Part shown: positions 32,197 through 44,669 of the stretch, in pieces | How the letters are laid out: every line of letters begins with the position of its first letter | Position numbering within the stretch: the stretch's first letter is position 1 | Assembly: GCA_963920765.1 (NCBI GenBank) | Contig: OY987245.1 | Location: forward strand, 8,572,727 to 8,636,726 | DNA length: 64,000 bases | From: Ulota crispa | Lineage: Eukaryota > Streptophyta > Bryopsida > Orthotrichales > Orthotrichaceae | Reading direction: 5' to 3' | The notes under the pieces: model-generated | Told to the model about the DNA's origin: nothing | The model's database searches: none | The model's input: only the letters and a program-made list of their open reading frames with translations | Translations under genes and position numbers: made by a program

Positions 32197-32861
32197 ATCT
32201 TCACCATTGTTTTTATGCAATTTGTCCATTTTATACAAATGATTTTTCCCTAATTTTTACCCTAAACCTTACAGTTTTTTTGGCTTACATCTTCTATTCC
32301 AATGCCCACCCCAAGCCCACGCTTTTAAGTACCACCTTCCACAATTTGAAGAATTCCATTTTTGCAAACAATTTATTCAAATAAACCACTTGCGCAATCC
32401 AATTTTTTGGGCATAAATCATCTAAGTCTTTGCCCAAAGTTTCCCACAATTTTAGGTACTTCAATCCACGGGAATAGGATTTTCATAAAAAATTCTCAAT
32501 AATTTAGGCTCACGGCTCTGTGCTCACTAAATAGCAATCCCTGCGGGGTGCTTGTGGCTAATTGAGCTCTTCAAGTATGCTCTTCTTGTCACCCCTACGG
32601 TTGTGATTCTATTTTGTTTGAACACAGTAGAACTTGGTTTTGGTTCTGAGACCTGTGACCGATTGATTTCTTATCTAACCTATAGCTGCAGGTGTGAGTT
32701 CTGGGCTAAGGGGCTTGGGAAGGACCTCATTTTGCTTGAAATTCATTATCTAAGGTAGAAATACCATAAACAGTTAAAATAAGCCACTTTAGCCTATAAG
32801 ATATAGGAATTTCTTGAGAAATTAAGCTCAATCTGTGAAGAAACAAGGATAAGGAAGAGTG

Positions 32862-32894
<33 letters not shown>

Positions 32895-35169
32895 AAGAAT
32901 GAATATTTTATGCAGTATAAATGTGGATTTAGAGTTTTGACCGATTTTGGTTTCATAAGTGCACCTTAAACGGCTACTTCTAAAACCTTATTCCAAAATA
33001 AGTTTAAACCAACCACATGCAAGGAAAGAGCATCTTTTTAAAATCTTTTTTAAAGCCAACTCTTATTGATTTTAGAACAGTCTACTTTGCCATTATTGGG
33101 AAATAACCGTTTATGATATTTCTACCTCATTATGTGTGTAGTCTCGTGCATATGTGAAGAGCTTGAGTGGTTTTTTTTGACTTACTAGGCCTTGCATGCA
33201 AAGTTGTCTTCTATGTATTCTTGAGAGTTTTTATCTGTCAATCAGTTGGTATATTTTGTTTTTCCTGGTACAGTTTCTAACTGAACCAAATCAACCGACT
33301 GATTTAAATTAAAAGCAAGTCACAAAGTTAGTACAGATATGCATGCTCTACAGTGGGGCCAAAGTATCCTACCAAAAAACCTCTATAGCATGCAGGAATG
33401 GTCTTGATTTGTGGTTTTTTTTATTGTGAGTTGAAAACTTCTTGATATAGGTAGCTTGAATTGCTTCCCCTATGAGATAAGCATTTCATAGGTAGCTCAG
33501 GAAGTGATATGAGGTGGTTCTTGAATGGACCCTCCTTAATCATAAAAGAAAAGGTGTGTTTTTTTGCAAAAGCTAATCATACTCCTTGATTTCATCTCAT
33601 CTTTTTTTAAGTTGCAAGGGAATGGTTTGTGGGAGACCTAGAATCACAAATAGGTACCTACTACAAAAATCTTTGAAAATTCATCAACAACTCAATTATG
33701 CTTCTAAAAAGCCCATGAAAAAGTAGATCAGCCCTTAAATTGTTGCTTTTCAAGCTACCTACCTTAGTTGTGTTTGAGATTCGGCCATGAGCTAATCACA
33801 CATCATGCATTTAAGGACCAAATTTAAATTTGGTCTATATCAGCTATGCACGAATGGCAATACCAGGGTTTTTAGTTTATCATAAAAACCTGCCAACTTC
33901 CTTGGTCCTAGATTGTGTCAAAATAAAAAGACAAATACATTTTCCTTCTTCTAATAGTTAAAACGTATTGAGGTTAAGATCAAGCTTGTTTTGGACTCCT
34001 CTCTTGCTTCGTGAAAAGCAAATGTGCTTTGTAGTGAGGGGTTAAAGGCCCAAATGCATTAGCAAACGTGTTTCTGCTTGTATAAGTTCATATAACGGAC
34101 TTTCAATATGTTTATAAAATATGTGGGAGAACACACAAAGCAATAATGATTTTTTCACAAGATGTATTCTCCTATTTCAAGCAATCATTGATTAGGTTTC
34201 TTATGACCCCCAAAAACTAAAACTAGGCATGTCAAGCGGTTTAAATGATGGATTTTGAAAAGGGGCAATGCCACAATCAGAGTACCCCAAACAGATTGTC
34301 TCACTAGTTTTTGCCCTTGCCTATGATCTTTGTCTTCTCTATGAAGCCCTAATGAATAGAGTTGTGTTGTTAACATTTTGAGAAAAAAATGTTTTTACTT
34401 GTAGATTAGTAAGAGAAAGAAAAATGTTTTTAAGAATTTGGAATGTTATCATGTCTTGATGAGTCTTTTTGTAATAAATTTTGGAATTGTCCCATTTCCC
34501 AAAAATGAAGTAAAGGACTCATGTAGACAACAAATTTGTTTGATAGGATTTGAGAAAACAAAATTATAGTTGTACAAACATGTTTGGCCCATATAATAAA
34601 AATGTATTAGCCCACAAAGTACAAAAATTAGTTGTTATGGATACTTTAAACAACAATTTAGAGTGGATTTTTTCATACCTAATTTAAAATATCAAAAAAT
34701 TACAATTTTACTTTTCTTGTGGCAAAAGCATAAACACATACTTATCTCTAAGTGCACATAAGGTCAAATTACCAAAATGTTAATAATTCATTTGGTATAT
34801 ACAAATAAGTGGTCAATATAAGGAGATAAGGCCCTTTTTGATCATTCCGGATGGTCCTTTTTGGTACCCTAATCGTGCCATTGCCCAAAGACCAATGAAT
34901 TCTAATTTGTTGTCATTCTCTTTTTATTTGTTTCCAGAAATTTTAGTTACTCTCATTCAGTTGACGCTTATTGCTAGTAAGATAGAAAACATGTTATTGA
35001 AATGTTCAATCCTAGGCCATCGACCTTATGGCACAGACTAATGAATTATGCCATCCAATCTTGGGCTATGGAGTATTTTACATGAAATGTTAAATTACCA
35101 AACTTGGACCACCTCAAAACTTGTGAGAGGAATTATTATTTACATGCATGGAGGAAGCTTATTAACCCT
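32197..35169. other. AT-rich sequence without recognised genes; poly(A) run at ~32862-32890
   Basis: A run of about 29 A residues lies near 32862-32890 with no retroposon features that I can identify upstream. Frames of 60 to 68 codons at 32552, 34185 and 34838 have no recognisable content. Confidence 0.5.
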
Positions 35170-35803
35170 TTAACCCCTGAGCGCCCATGCCAATTTCACC
35201 AAAATCAGGGTTTTGGGAGACCTACACTTTTATGTATTGTATCTTAGTTAGTTGGATGATTCACAAAAAAGGACCATTGAAAATAGTGGAACGCCTACTA
35301 AGTAGAAAATGATTTGCAAATTTTGGGAACAATTGATCTTGGGAGATGGGATATTATAACATTTGATCAAACAAAATGTGATGGCAAAATCTCATTTTTG
35401 GGTAGGTAGTTGCTATTTGATGATTTTTACAAAATTCTATAAGCCCTAAATTTGTCTTGAATTTTGTGAGCAACAAGATTAGATGTGAATGCACACACTC
35501 GTAAATTATTGAAGATTGCACTTCTTTTTATGTCAAGTTTTAGGGCTTCAAATTGCTATTGCACGGAAAATAATGACCGGCACAGTTAGTGGCTATTGCC
35601 ATAATAAGGGTCTAGAACATGCTTGAACTTGTGCCAACAAATTTCCCGCTACCACAAAGCACACAAAAGGAAGCTTGCAAGGGATATTGACCAGTTGCAG
35701 CCTGTAAAATGTTGCTTGCCACCACTACCCATATGGTGTTTCACCCAATCAAACCTCCTGTGGCACTTGTACAAGATTTGGCTTTCCTTGCCATTACTCC
35801 ATT

Positions 35804-36417
35804 AGTGGGTGTCAAAATTGGCATTTTTTGAGATTTTGGGATAACTATCCGGATCTTTTTTAAAGTTACAGGGTGGTGGCTAATCTGATTCTGCAAAGTT
35901 ATCACCCTTGCAAAGCTTCACAAACTACTTGATAAAAATTTCAGTAAGTCTTCATAACTTACGTATGAGATAATGTCACAAAGATTGATGTGTGATATTA
36001 AAGAGGGAGGCTGTGATATTAAAGAGGTTAGGATGTGATGTAATTAAGGTTTTAGTAGTATGATTAGTAGTAACACTAACCTCTTTGATATCACACCCTC
36101 TCTCTTTGATATCACACCTTCCCTCTCTAATATCACACCCTCCCTCTCTAATATCACATCCTACCTCTTTAATATCACAAAATTACGTAAATTTGAATTT
36201 AAGATTAATTAGTGAGAGGAGGTTAACGTGCTAGAAGAGAGCTACAAGATCGCTTGATAACTTTTATAAAGAGAGGGCATAACTAGTTAGAGTTGTCAAC
36301 CACCTCTAGAGGTGGGTGATAAAGTTATCATACTTGATAATTAGCAAAAGTGGTTGAGTTATGGGGTGGTCTAAGCCAAAGTTATCTTGTGCCAAATGGC
36401 CAAGTTTGACACCCACT
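35804..36417. mobile_element. 614-bp TIR element, ATT target duplication
   Basis: Ends are AGTGGGTGTCAAAATTGGC and, in reverse complement, AGTGGGTGTCAAACTTGGC. ATT stands on both sides (35801-35803 and 36418-36420). The paralogous empty site near 45820 reads CTCCATTGGTATGG with a single ATT, which confirms the borders and the 3-bp duplication. Repeats of GATAACTTT and its complement fill the subterminal parts. Confidence 0.82.
35994..36178. repeat. Hairpin of tandem TGTGATATTAAAGAGG units
   Basis: The left side has TGTGATATTAAAGAGGGAGG and TGTGATATTAAAGAGG. The right side has four to five complementary units such as CCCTCTCTAATATCACA at about 21-base steps. The two sides would fold into a long stem around TAGTAGTATGATTAGTAGTA. 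Confidence 0.8.
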
Positions 36418-36766
36418 ATTGGCATGGACAACTTGAATGCCTTCGTAATTGTAGTTTATAGCAAGATCAAAAAATGAAATCCAATGCCTATAACAAGCCG
36501 TTGAAATCATGAGCCACGTGGTCTTGTCGATGGGGTGCTCAGGGGTTAAGACACCCAATTGTAATGATGCTAGTTAGAACAGACATTATTTTCTTTTAGT
36601 ATCCAACCCTTACAAGACCTTTGCCGCATTATTCTAAATCTAGACTTTTCATGTAATTCTCCTTCTAATATTTTGAATGTAAATCATTGTTTTTAGATTT
36701 TTGAACTTTAGACTCTTTAGATATAGTTATCTATGACAAACATATTTTAAATGTGGTAGTCCTACA

Positions 36767-36906
36767 CACTAAAAGAAAAATGTGTACTAAATGTCTGGAC
36801 AACTATTGCAAATGTCCTAAATGATTGTACTTGAATCTTTATATAGTTGTTTAAACATTTTTAGTTGTTATGAGCTAGTCATTTTGGACACGCTTTTCTT
36901 CTAGTA
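36767..36906. mobile_element. CACTA-like MITE (about 140 bp)
   Basis: The left end is CACTAAAAGAAAAATGTGT; the right end in reverse complement reads TTACTAGAAGAAAAGCGTGT. Length and the CACTA-like, A-rich ends fit a decayed CACTA miniature element. Confidence 0.5.
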
Positions 36907-38465
36907 ACACAAGGTTTACAACAAGTGGTCTCTTGAGTTTTTAGGTCAATTGAAAATTGACCAATTACAAAAGGACCAACATCTCAACAAGGTATCATTG
37001 TTGCATAGACTTGTTTTTGTTATAAAACATTACTTATTTGTTTTTATTTATCTTCAATCAAACTTCTGAACAATCTATTATTCCTTAATGGATCCTCTAA
37101 TGGTGTATCATCAACTTCTTAAGTGTCCATTGTCACCATCTTGAACCCTTGAAAAACCTTTCCTAGACTAATCAATTTGTATCGATTACAAATTGAAGTC
37201 AATAGATTTTTAAAACATTGATTTTTATCTTTCCTGGTTAATAGCAAAAACGATCAGTTAAACTTCTTTTATTAAATATTCATTCTTCATATCAGAGTCC
37301 ATGTTCATAAAAATAAAACTTTAGTTTACCGTATCAAAATACAAGAAATCATTACAAAAAAGTTGACAGTTAGGTTTATATTTGAAGGGAAACTCTTTCA
37401 ATTTTATTTTAAAAATTGTGAATTATTTTTTCAAAGTTTAATCATATGAAATTTCCAAGATTCATTTGTGTTATTGTAATAAAAAAAGGTTCATTCTTTT
37501 TATTTGATTAAATTGTCATAAAATTTGAAGAAACCATATTAGAACACATCTCAAATTTGTTCAAAATCCTTTATCATTTTGGAGATCCATGTTAGCATAG
37601 CATGTATCATGCCTTGAACCAATGTCCAAAGAAAACCAACCTTTAGTGTAATGGTAGCCAATTGGTCCTTGTAAAAACTAGATTACCAAATAGATGAAAT
37701 CAAACCAAGTTCATAAAATAAGATCACCAAAATCATTGGACGTCCAAATTGTTAGGGACAGGTTTTCTTGTAAGAAGCCTCAAGTAAGGTAGGTGCACCC
37801 ATAAGTGTGGAAATAAGGGTTTTGGAGTAGGTAAAACAATTGACTAACTTTGAAAAAAAATATTGTATGTTAGGAAATGGAAACCAAAAATATTGGTATC
37901 AATTTCAAGGTTCCAACTACAAGCATTTGTTCACAAAGATTTTCAAAGTCCAAAATCACTAAAATTGTAAGAACCATGTGTAAGAGATGCTAATCACAAG
38001 GCTTGTTGGTTCTTAAATAATGAGATGGGTACTCAAAACCTTATGCTAGTCACCCACAATCATCACTTCATCACTCATAACCATCACTCACTCACCCACA
38101 ACCATTTGTTTTTTTATTGATTAGCCCTGCCACTGTCCGATGACGGGCATGGGGACGCAACTCTTATGGATGCTGCTACCTTAAGTGAGTATTTGATTGA
38201 TAGAATCTTATACAAACATATATTTCCCCACGTTTCCAAGGATATGGAAGGTTCTTTTCTATTGTTTTTCATTTTCAGGAGCAAAGACAGTTAAGACACA
38301 CGTAGTTGAGTAAAGTATGGCTCTATCAAAAACAATAGTTTGAGCCAAAAGCAAAGTTTCAATGGTCAAATATTGGTTTTGCCATAGCCAATGGTAACCT
38401 TTGTTGCATATTATTCGAGATATTATTATCTTAGACGTATAGTGCAAATTGGTTGTGTTTAACCC
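36907..38465. other. AT-rich spacer, nothing recognised
   Basis: No gene or paired repeat seen; short frames only. Confidence 0.5.
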
Positions 38466-39355
38466 TTAACCCTTTAAGGACCACGCAATCATATTTTGGT
38501 TGCTGGGAGTGGTTTTTGGCCTGTAGGTTGAAATCGTCCAATAATTTGGAATTTGGTCTTGAAGTATGCATGTGATCACAAGAATTTTGCATTCATCTAA
38601 AAAAATAACAATGCAATTGGGTATGTGAGTTGATAAATAATGGTGTTCATACGGCATGGCTTCAAAATACTTATCCAATTTTTGTTAAAGATGGATCAAA
38701 GCAACAACACAATACATCAAGTATGCAAGAAGAATGTTAAAAATTTCAAATTGCTTAAGAAATATGCTTGTATTGTTTTCCTATATAGTAGTAGTATAAT
38801 TGTAGTATTTGAAGATCTACTGAAACGTTGTTGTCATTTTGGCTTTAAAATTTGTCATCTTACATTTAAGGCCTATTCTTGATTGTTTTCACCAATTTGA
38901 TTTTTCAAAATAATTATCAAATTTCTTGTTGAACCATTTTAGGGTAGCAATGAAAGTGGGTTTTTTGACCCTTTTTGTCCACTTAGTACATTGTGATTGC
39001 TATTTTTATCTATCTTGTGTGAAACCAATCTTATTGTAAAGGTGGGAAACCCTGCTTTCTAGAAATGTAAGGCTCTTTTCAATCAAAGCTTGCATGAAGC
39101 ATTAACATTCAAAACCACACAAGCATGAAACATTAGAGATTTTTTGCATACGGCTCACTCAATCATTGTAATGTTTCACTTACAACGGTAGATCTAGCTG
39201 AAATTTTGGTGCTTTAAAGTAAACAAGGTGTACTTCCCATTTGTACGGTTGGATTATTGAAAGTGGATCCATATTTGAGTCAATTGCACATCTAAGCTTA
39301 CATCCCCTATTTTTAGTGGATTTTGTGAAAATGGGTGTGGTCCTTAAAGGGTTAA
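38466..39355. mobile_element. TTAA-flanked TIR element (890 bp), TTAACCCTTTAAGGACCAC ends
   Basis: Perfect 19-base inverted ends TTAACCCTTTAAGGACCAC. It aligns in reverse with the split element 45947-47737, for example ATTTATCAACTCACATACTC and CAAAAACCACTC. The frames at 38466-38678 and 38640-38882 lie inside the element and have no homology to transposases. Confidence 0.8.
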
Positions 39356-40312
39356 AGGCCCAAGCCTATTTTTTGTGTGAAAGTCATTGAAAATTGTCAC
39401 TTTTAGGAGAATGAGTAGAAAGGTAGGAAAAAAAGTTTTTTAGGAAATCCAACCGTAAGATCTTGCCCTAGACTATGGGAGGTACTTGTGGGAAAAAAAT
39501 CAACTCATTCTAGATGTGGAGGAGTGAGACATTGTCATTTGAAATGAAAAATAAATTTTTTTTCTGTGTTGCCCAAAAATTTCAGAAGCCTTTGACTGCT
39601 CCTATACAAGCTCCTATATCAAAAATATTGCTCTACTCAAAGTTGAGGTTTATTTTTCCCATGTAGAAGACCAAGTTAGGTGTGTGTGGGAGAATTTTCA
39701 AATGAATTGGAGGTGTGAATCATACTTTGTAAAATCTTGCAATGCCATAAGGCCATGAAAGTTGCATATACACTAGGCAAAATTGGAGGATTTATGTAAA
39801 ATTCAGAAATCTAAATGGCTTTGATCCAAACAGTGAAAACCAAGGAATCATAGTCTACAACAACTTGGGAAAAAAAAAGTAAAAATAAATACACAAAGAG
39901 CTCAAAAAAATAAAGCACCAAATTTTTACAAGGGGCAAAAGAAATGGAGGTTTGAGAGTCCCACACCTACTAACAAACTAAAACTTCTCATAACTTTCAT
40001 CTCATTAATTGGAATTGAATGATTCAAAGCTTCCCACATATGTAAAAATCTAAAGAATCAATTTCAAAATTTTATTTATAAAAAATGTAATTTTTTTGTT
40101 GGGCTACTTGATTCTCCTTTGTTTTTTAGTTATTCATGCATAACTCTTCAATAAATGTTAGAATGAAAAAAAAAATTAGATGCTCATGTAGATCTCTAAA
40201 TTCCCCATCTTCCATAAAAGTTTCAAAAAATCACATAAAGTAGTTTAGCTATAGGTACATGCCCAAAACCCCACTTGGCCCCCAAGAGACCACTTGGGCC
40301 TTTAGGGGTTAA
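39352..40312. mobile_element. TTAA-flanked TIR element (961 bp), left tip truncated
   Basis: The right end in reverse complement is TTAACCCCTAAAGGCCCAAG. The left end is TTAAAGGCCCAAG, so CCCCT appears to be deleted. It shares TTAA with the preceding element. The interior matches 46513-47430 (CTCATAACTTTCATCTCA; TTCCCACATA). Confidence 0.65.
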
Positions 40313-40692
40313 ATAATGTGTGTTTGACTAGTGCTGACTCAACTCATGTGCAAGATTATTTGTTCATGTCTCATGTAATTAGTTACTAATCCAATTGATG
40401 ATTAATGGAGTTAGATAATTAAACATGTTCCCAATTTATTCATTATGTTACTAACTTATTCATTATATTACTAATTTATTCATTAGGTTATCAGTTTATT
40501 TACCAATGCTAACCAACAAAATGGAATTAATTTTAGTAGAAGCATTTGGTTGTTAATTGGCAATGAAATGATTTGATGATTTTGACAATTCTTAAAAGGG
40601 GTTAGAAAACAAAATAGTAGATATAGCAAAAAAATTGTTCAAAAAAATGAAAAGAAACATTTGATTTATAAATTGAAGAGCATTAGTTGATG

Positions 40693-41629
40693 TTAACCCC
40701 TAAATGTCCAAAGCACTTTTTGAGCTTTTAGGAATTTGTTCTATGTTGAACAAAAAGCCAAATTTTTGATAAGTTGTATTAGTCTTTTGAAAATTGTAGT
40801 TGTACAAAAACAAACTACATGTGTATTGTGTTGGAGATCACATAGGAAAAGATAATAGAACAACATCATTTATGGATTGAAAGACTATAATGTTTGATCA
40901 AGAGGGTGCTAAAACTACAAAAATGACTTCAAGTCTTTCAATCCTCTTTTCACATGTCAAATTTAAAAAAATGGTCGCATGAAAAATATGGGGTTAAAGG
41001 ACATAACATACATAACTCCAATAAATTTACAAAGCTTTTCAAAATCTCCTCTACAATTTTTTCAAATGAATTTCTAGTATAAATTTTTCTCCAAGGTCAA
41101 GTGTATTTGAGGCTCCTCTCCAAAAGCTCTTAACATTAAAAAAAGTCAAGATTGCAATGGACACCCTTGCATAAAATCTTGAATAGAAAAATCATAATCA
41201 AGAATTTACAAGATTAGTGTTTTGATGCTTAAACTAGATTTCAAAAAGAATAGTTAAAAAATGAAATATACTAAAAATAGAAATTTAGCTAGGTTTTATA
41301 AAAGTTCAAATTATTGTCAACACCATAATGTGGTGCCTTGAACACCATATTTGTTATAATGAGAGAATGGGGACCTCTCAAAATAAACATGTTGATCTCA
41401 ACCAAAATTAGCAATTTCCATTAAAATGAGATTTTTCAACTCAAATTGAGCTCAATTGACATAAAACCTTTCAATTTTAGGTCAAATTTGAAAGGTTTTT
41501 TGTCAATTGACCTAAATCCTATTGTCAAATTGACCTAATTTTTAAAAAAATTTACTTTAAATTACCTCTTATTTCACTAGAAAACTCTCATTATAACAAA
41601 TATGGTGTTTTTGGGCATTTAGGTGTTAA
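40693..41629. mobile_element. TTAA-flanked TIR element (937 bp) with foldback insert
   Basis: Ends TTAACCCCTAAATGTCCAAAG-like and, in reverse complement, TTAACACCTAAATGCCCAAA. The interior is the inverse counterpart of 41878-42534 (GATTGAAAGACTATAATG against its complement near 42350). The length difference is explained by the foldback element at 41341-41609. Confidence 0.72.
41341..41609. mobile_element. 269-bp foldback element with perfect 25-base ends
   Basis: Starts AACACCATATTTGTTATAAT and ends ATTATAACAAATATGGTGTT; the inverted match is perfect for 25 bases (41341-41365 against 41585-41609). A second inverted pair lies inside (ACCTTTCAA with TTGAAAGGT; AGGTCAA with TTGACCT). Probably an independent insertion in the surrounding TTAA element. 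Confidence 0.78.
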
Positions 41630-41877
41630 TTTGCCTAAACAATTAGAGTGTTTTTTTCCAAAAAAGTTACTCTATAAGGTATAAAATTCATCACATGTTT
41701 TTACATATATTATTGTTTTTACAAATAGGGATTTATGACTCTCAATTACAACAACACTAAATTTTAAAGTAGTTTGTATTTGTATAACAACACAAGATAT
41801 TTAAAAAGTGTCAAATATCAAGAAACTAGAGTGGAACAACCTAGTTCTACTATTTAAAATAATTGGTGACTTAAGCC

Positions 41878-42534
41878 TTAACCCCAAAACGACCCTAAGG
41901 ACAAAATGTGTCCTTGACCATTTTTTGAAGTTAAATAAAACCTTATCAAATTACTGTATTTAGTTGTTTGTAATTTTTTTTTTTTTTTTTTTTTGAAGTT
42001 TAGTATTAGCTTCAACAATCTAAGTTTGCAAATGATTGATGATGATTTTCCTATTCAAGATTTTGTGCACGAGTATCCATTGCAACGTTGACTTTACATA
42101 GTGTTGAGGGCTCTTGGGAGTGAGCCTCAAATACACTAGATCTTTGAGAATAATTCACATTAGAAATTCATTTAAAATATTGTAGAGTAGATTTTGAGAA
42201 GTCATAAATTGATCAGGATTATGCAAGTTAAGCCCTTTAACCTCATGTTTTTTTGGTGACCAAACTTTTTAATTTGACATGTGAAAAAAAACTTGAAAGA
42301 CTTTAAACCACTTTCACAATTTTAACACCCCATGATCAAACATTATAAGTTTTCAATCCAAAAGAGATATTGTTGTGTTTTCTTTTCTAATAATAATCTC
42401 TAAAATGTCTAGTTTGATTTTATACGATTACAACTCAAAAAAAATTGATACAACTTATCAAAATGTTGGCTTTTTGTTCAAATTAGAAAAAATTTCTAGA
42501 AGCTCAGAAATTTCTAGGGTTGTTTTGGGATTAA
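41878..42534. mobile_element. TTAA-flanked TIR element (657 bp)
   Basis: Ends TTAACCCCAAAACGACCCTA and, in reverse complement, TTAATCCCAAAACAACCCTA, two mismatches in 20. It is an inverted relative of 40693-41629. A run of about 22 T lies near 41975-41996. Confidence 0.72.
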
Positions 42535-42778
42535 TGATATTCATTACTTATGCTCACTAATTAATAGCTTGGACTCAACATGAATTTATTGCCCTTGCTA
42601 ATTAAATATGGATACACATGAACTAAGTTTAATTAGGATGTGATGAATTAATGGGTACACTAGGGGTGCCCATGCTGGATGGACAAGGGGAAATGATTAC
42701 ACACGGGCCATTGCAGGTGGGCCATGAGTGAAACAGGGTAAGAAATTAGCATACAGATTACTAAAATTATAGTTCCCT

Positions 42779-43003
42779 ATAAGGTTGGCACGTCCAATCT
42801 GGAGCATGGTCCTAATGTGGTGTATATGTACACAGTTAGCATATTTAAGATCTAAAATCCAAACAAGCTGTAAATAGCTTATTTTTTCTAACACAAAAAT
42901 AAGCTATCTATGACTTGTTTAGATTTTAAATCTGAAATGTATTAACTGTGCACATATGCACCACATTAGGATCATGCTCCAGATTGGGTGTGTCTACCTT
43001 ATG
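42779..43003. mobile_element. Foldback element (~225 bp)
   Basis: The left arm from 42779 (AAGGTTGGCACGTCCAATCT, GGAGCATGGTCCTAATGTGG) is complementary to the right arm ending near 43003 (CCACATTAGGATCATGCTCC, AGATTGGGTGTGTCTACCTT). Arms are about 105 bases with a short loop near AAATAGCTTATTTTTTC. Confidence 0.75.
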
Positions 43004-43177
43004 GCCTTGTGGATACCGAACTCAAGTCCTTCATCAGCCGGATTTTGAATAATATTTCGGCATGCAGTTGGTAGGGGGGTTTCTTCCCTATCTGTATGAA
43101 ATCCATCCGGATACAGATAGGGAAGCCCCCTAGTGGAAATGCTCTAAAACTTGTCCTATACAGAAAGATCACATACT

Positions 43178-43607
43178 AGGGGTAGTCACGGGGCTTCTCA
43201 AAGAATGAAAAGAGAATGGAGATTGAGAAGTTGTGGAGAGAAAGGAGGAGCCAAAAGGAGCTCGTTCTTCATGAAGATGTTGTGACACCCCATTTGTGTG
43301 TTTTGAAGAATGAGAATGGAGAATGAAGAATTGTTTACTTAAAGAAAAGTTGCATGGTCAACGATTGGAAGAGCAAAAATAGCTAGCATGAAAAACAATT
43401 CACAAACGAGGAAAACGAGTAGATCACGGTAAGAAGTGCACTCGCTAACTCATTCTCCACTCCATTCTTCACCTCCAGAGGAAAATAATGGAGTTTTAAG
43501 AAGTTTAGCAAGCTAATGAAAAGGCACGCTACGTCAGCTACCAACGACTTGGCACGTCGACATTCTCATTCTTCATACTCGACCGAAGAAGTGCCGTGAC
43601 TACCCCT
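43178..43607. mobile_element. 430-bp TIR element, ACT target duplication
   Basis: Ends AGGGGTAGTCACGGGGCTTC and, in reverse complement, AGGGGTAGTCACGGCACTTC. ACT flanks both sides (43175-43177 and 43608-43610). Structure (A...T ends, G-rich tips, 3-bp duplication) matches the AGGGGG elements at 44073 and 48259. No transposase. Confidence 0.75.
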
Positions 43608-43998
43608 ACTGTATGGCACACTTCTCCTCAACAGTAACTAAGCAAATACACAGCTTTTTAGTGTACCTCGAAGTGCTATAGAGCCTCGGAGTAACATACG
43701 GTGCGTGGGAGTGCCAGCAGGAAAGTTGCCTCACGAGGAAGACCCGTCGCCACTGGCTGCAATTAGGCTCATGGCTGAAGATCACGTCTTTGCCGTATCG
43801 CGGAATACCGGCCACTGCTGAAGTCACACGGACGTCGGTTCCCCAGAAATAGGGTCTCATGCTTCAGCAGACGTCAGCGTTTCCGATTGACTTCCTCCAC
43901 TCCACTTTACACACGTTTCCCAATGAAATTATTCCTGCACCCACTACTCTGACTTGTTCTATTCTCGAGTTTATCATTTCACACTGTACACCACGCTC
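43608..43998. other. GC-richer unassigned sequence
   Basis: An 84-codon minus frame at 43606-43860 (MRPYFWGTDVRVTSAVAGIP) has an ATG start and balanced composition but no homology I can name. I list it as a weak candidate only. Confidence 0.3.
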
Positions 43999-44072
43999 CT
44001 GGGTTTGAGCGCCCATGTCATTTTCACCAAAATCAGGGTTTTGGGAGACCTAACTTACACCTTTGATGTATT

Positions 44073-44669
44073 AGGGGGTTTCAAATATGTGGTTCAGCAC
44101 CAAAATCATTCACGTGAATGAAATTGGTGAACAAGTTAGTCAAGCCACCGTTCATGTCCTTGCGTTCACCCATTCAAATAACCGAATTGTAGTGAACTAC
44201 TCACCACCCTTTCAACTTTGTCCACAATCATCAATCCTGTAAGCTAATCTGAATCCCTTCAATTCCACCATTGTCGCTTCTAATTTGGAACCTTTGGTTC
44301 TACAATTGTTCACTTTTAATCAAGATCTCTTCAGCTCTCCCATCGTTGTTTCTCGCGCATTGCAATTCCTTAAATGACCTTGACCTGACAATCAACTTTG
44401 CATCCAAACTGTCTAAAGGTGCAGAGCCCGAGCCAAGAAGCGGGCAACAACAAAAACAAGTGCGGGCACAGGAGCAATAGGAACCCGAGCTGAGCTTGCG
44501 AAAGAGGCTTGGAGGAAGAGGCTTCACGTCATTCACGCGTGAACGAGCCATGGCGACCTCTTGGAGGTCCTCATGGGTAGTTCACTTTTGTAAATGCATG
44601 TTCACCAGTGAACAAAAATTCGTTCACGACCATCCATTCACCATTTTTTTGAGATATTTGAAACCCCCT
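44073..44669. mobile_element. 597-bp TIR element, AGGGGGTTTCAAATAT ends, ATT target duplication
   Basis: Ends AGGGGGTTTCAAATAT and, in reverse complement, the same 16 bases. ATT stands at 44070-44072 and 44670-44672. The empty site in the relative at 35240 reads TATGTATTGTATCTT with one ATT. Interior repeats around GTTCACC and GGTGAAC. The open frames at 44271-44551 lie in it and are not supported as genes. Confidence 0.85.

Larger units (their letters stand above)
35170..36549. mobile_element. TTAA-flanked TIR element (1.38 kb) containing a second nested element
   Basis: The left end is TTAACCCCTGAGCGCCCATG and the right end in reverse complement is TTAACCCCTGAGCACCCCAT. It is the same family as 43999-45950 and 7007-7755 (AATTTCACCAAAATCAGGGT after the left end). 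A 614-bp unit at 35804-36417 is inserted in it; the copy at 43999 lacks this insertion and shows the empty site. No coding capacity. Confidence 0.8.

Noticed and set aside
32862-32890. Poly(A) run as the tail of a retroposed gene or LINE/SINE
   Set aside because: No coding remnant, tRNA-like promoter or flanking target duplication could be seen upstream.
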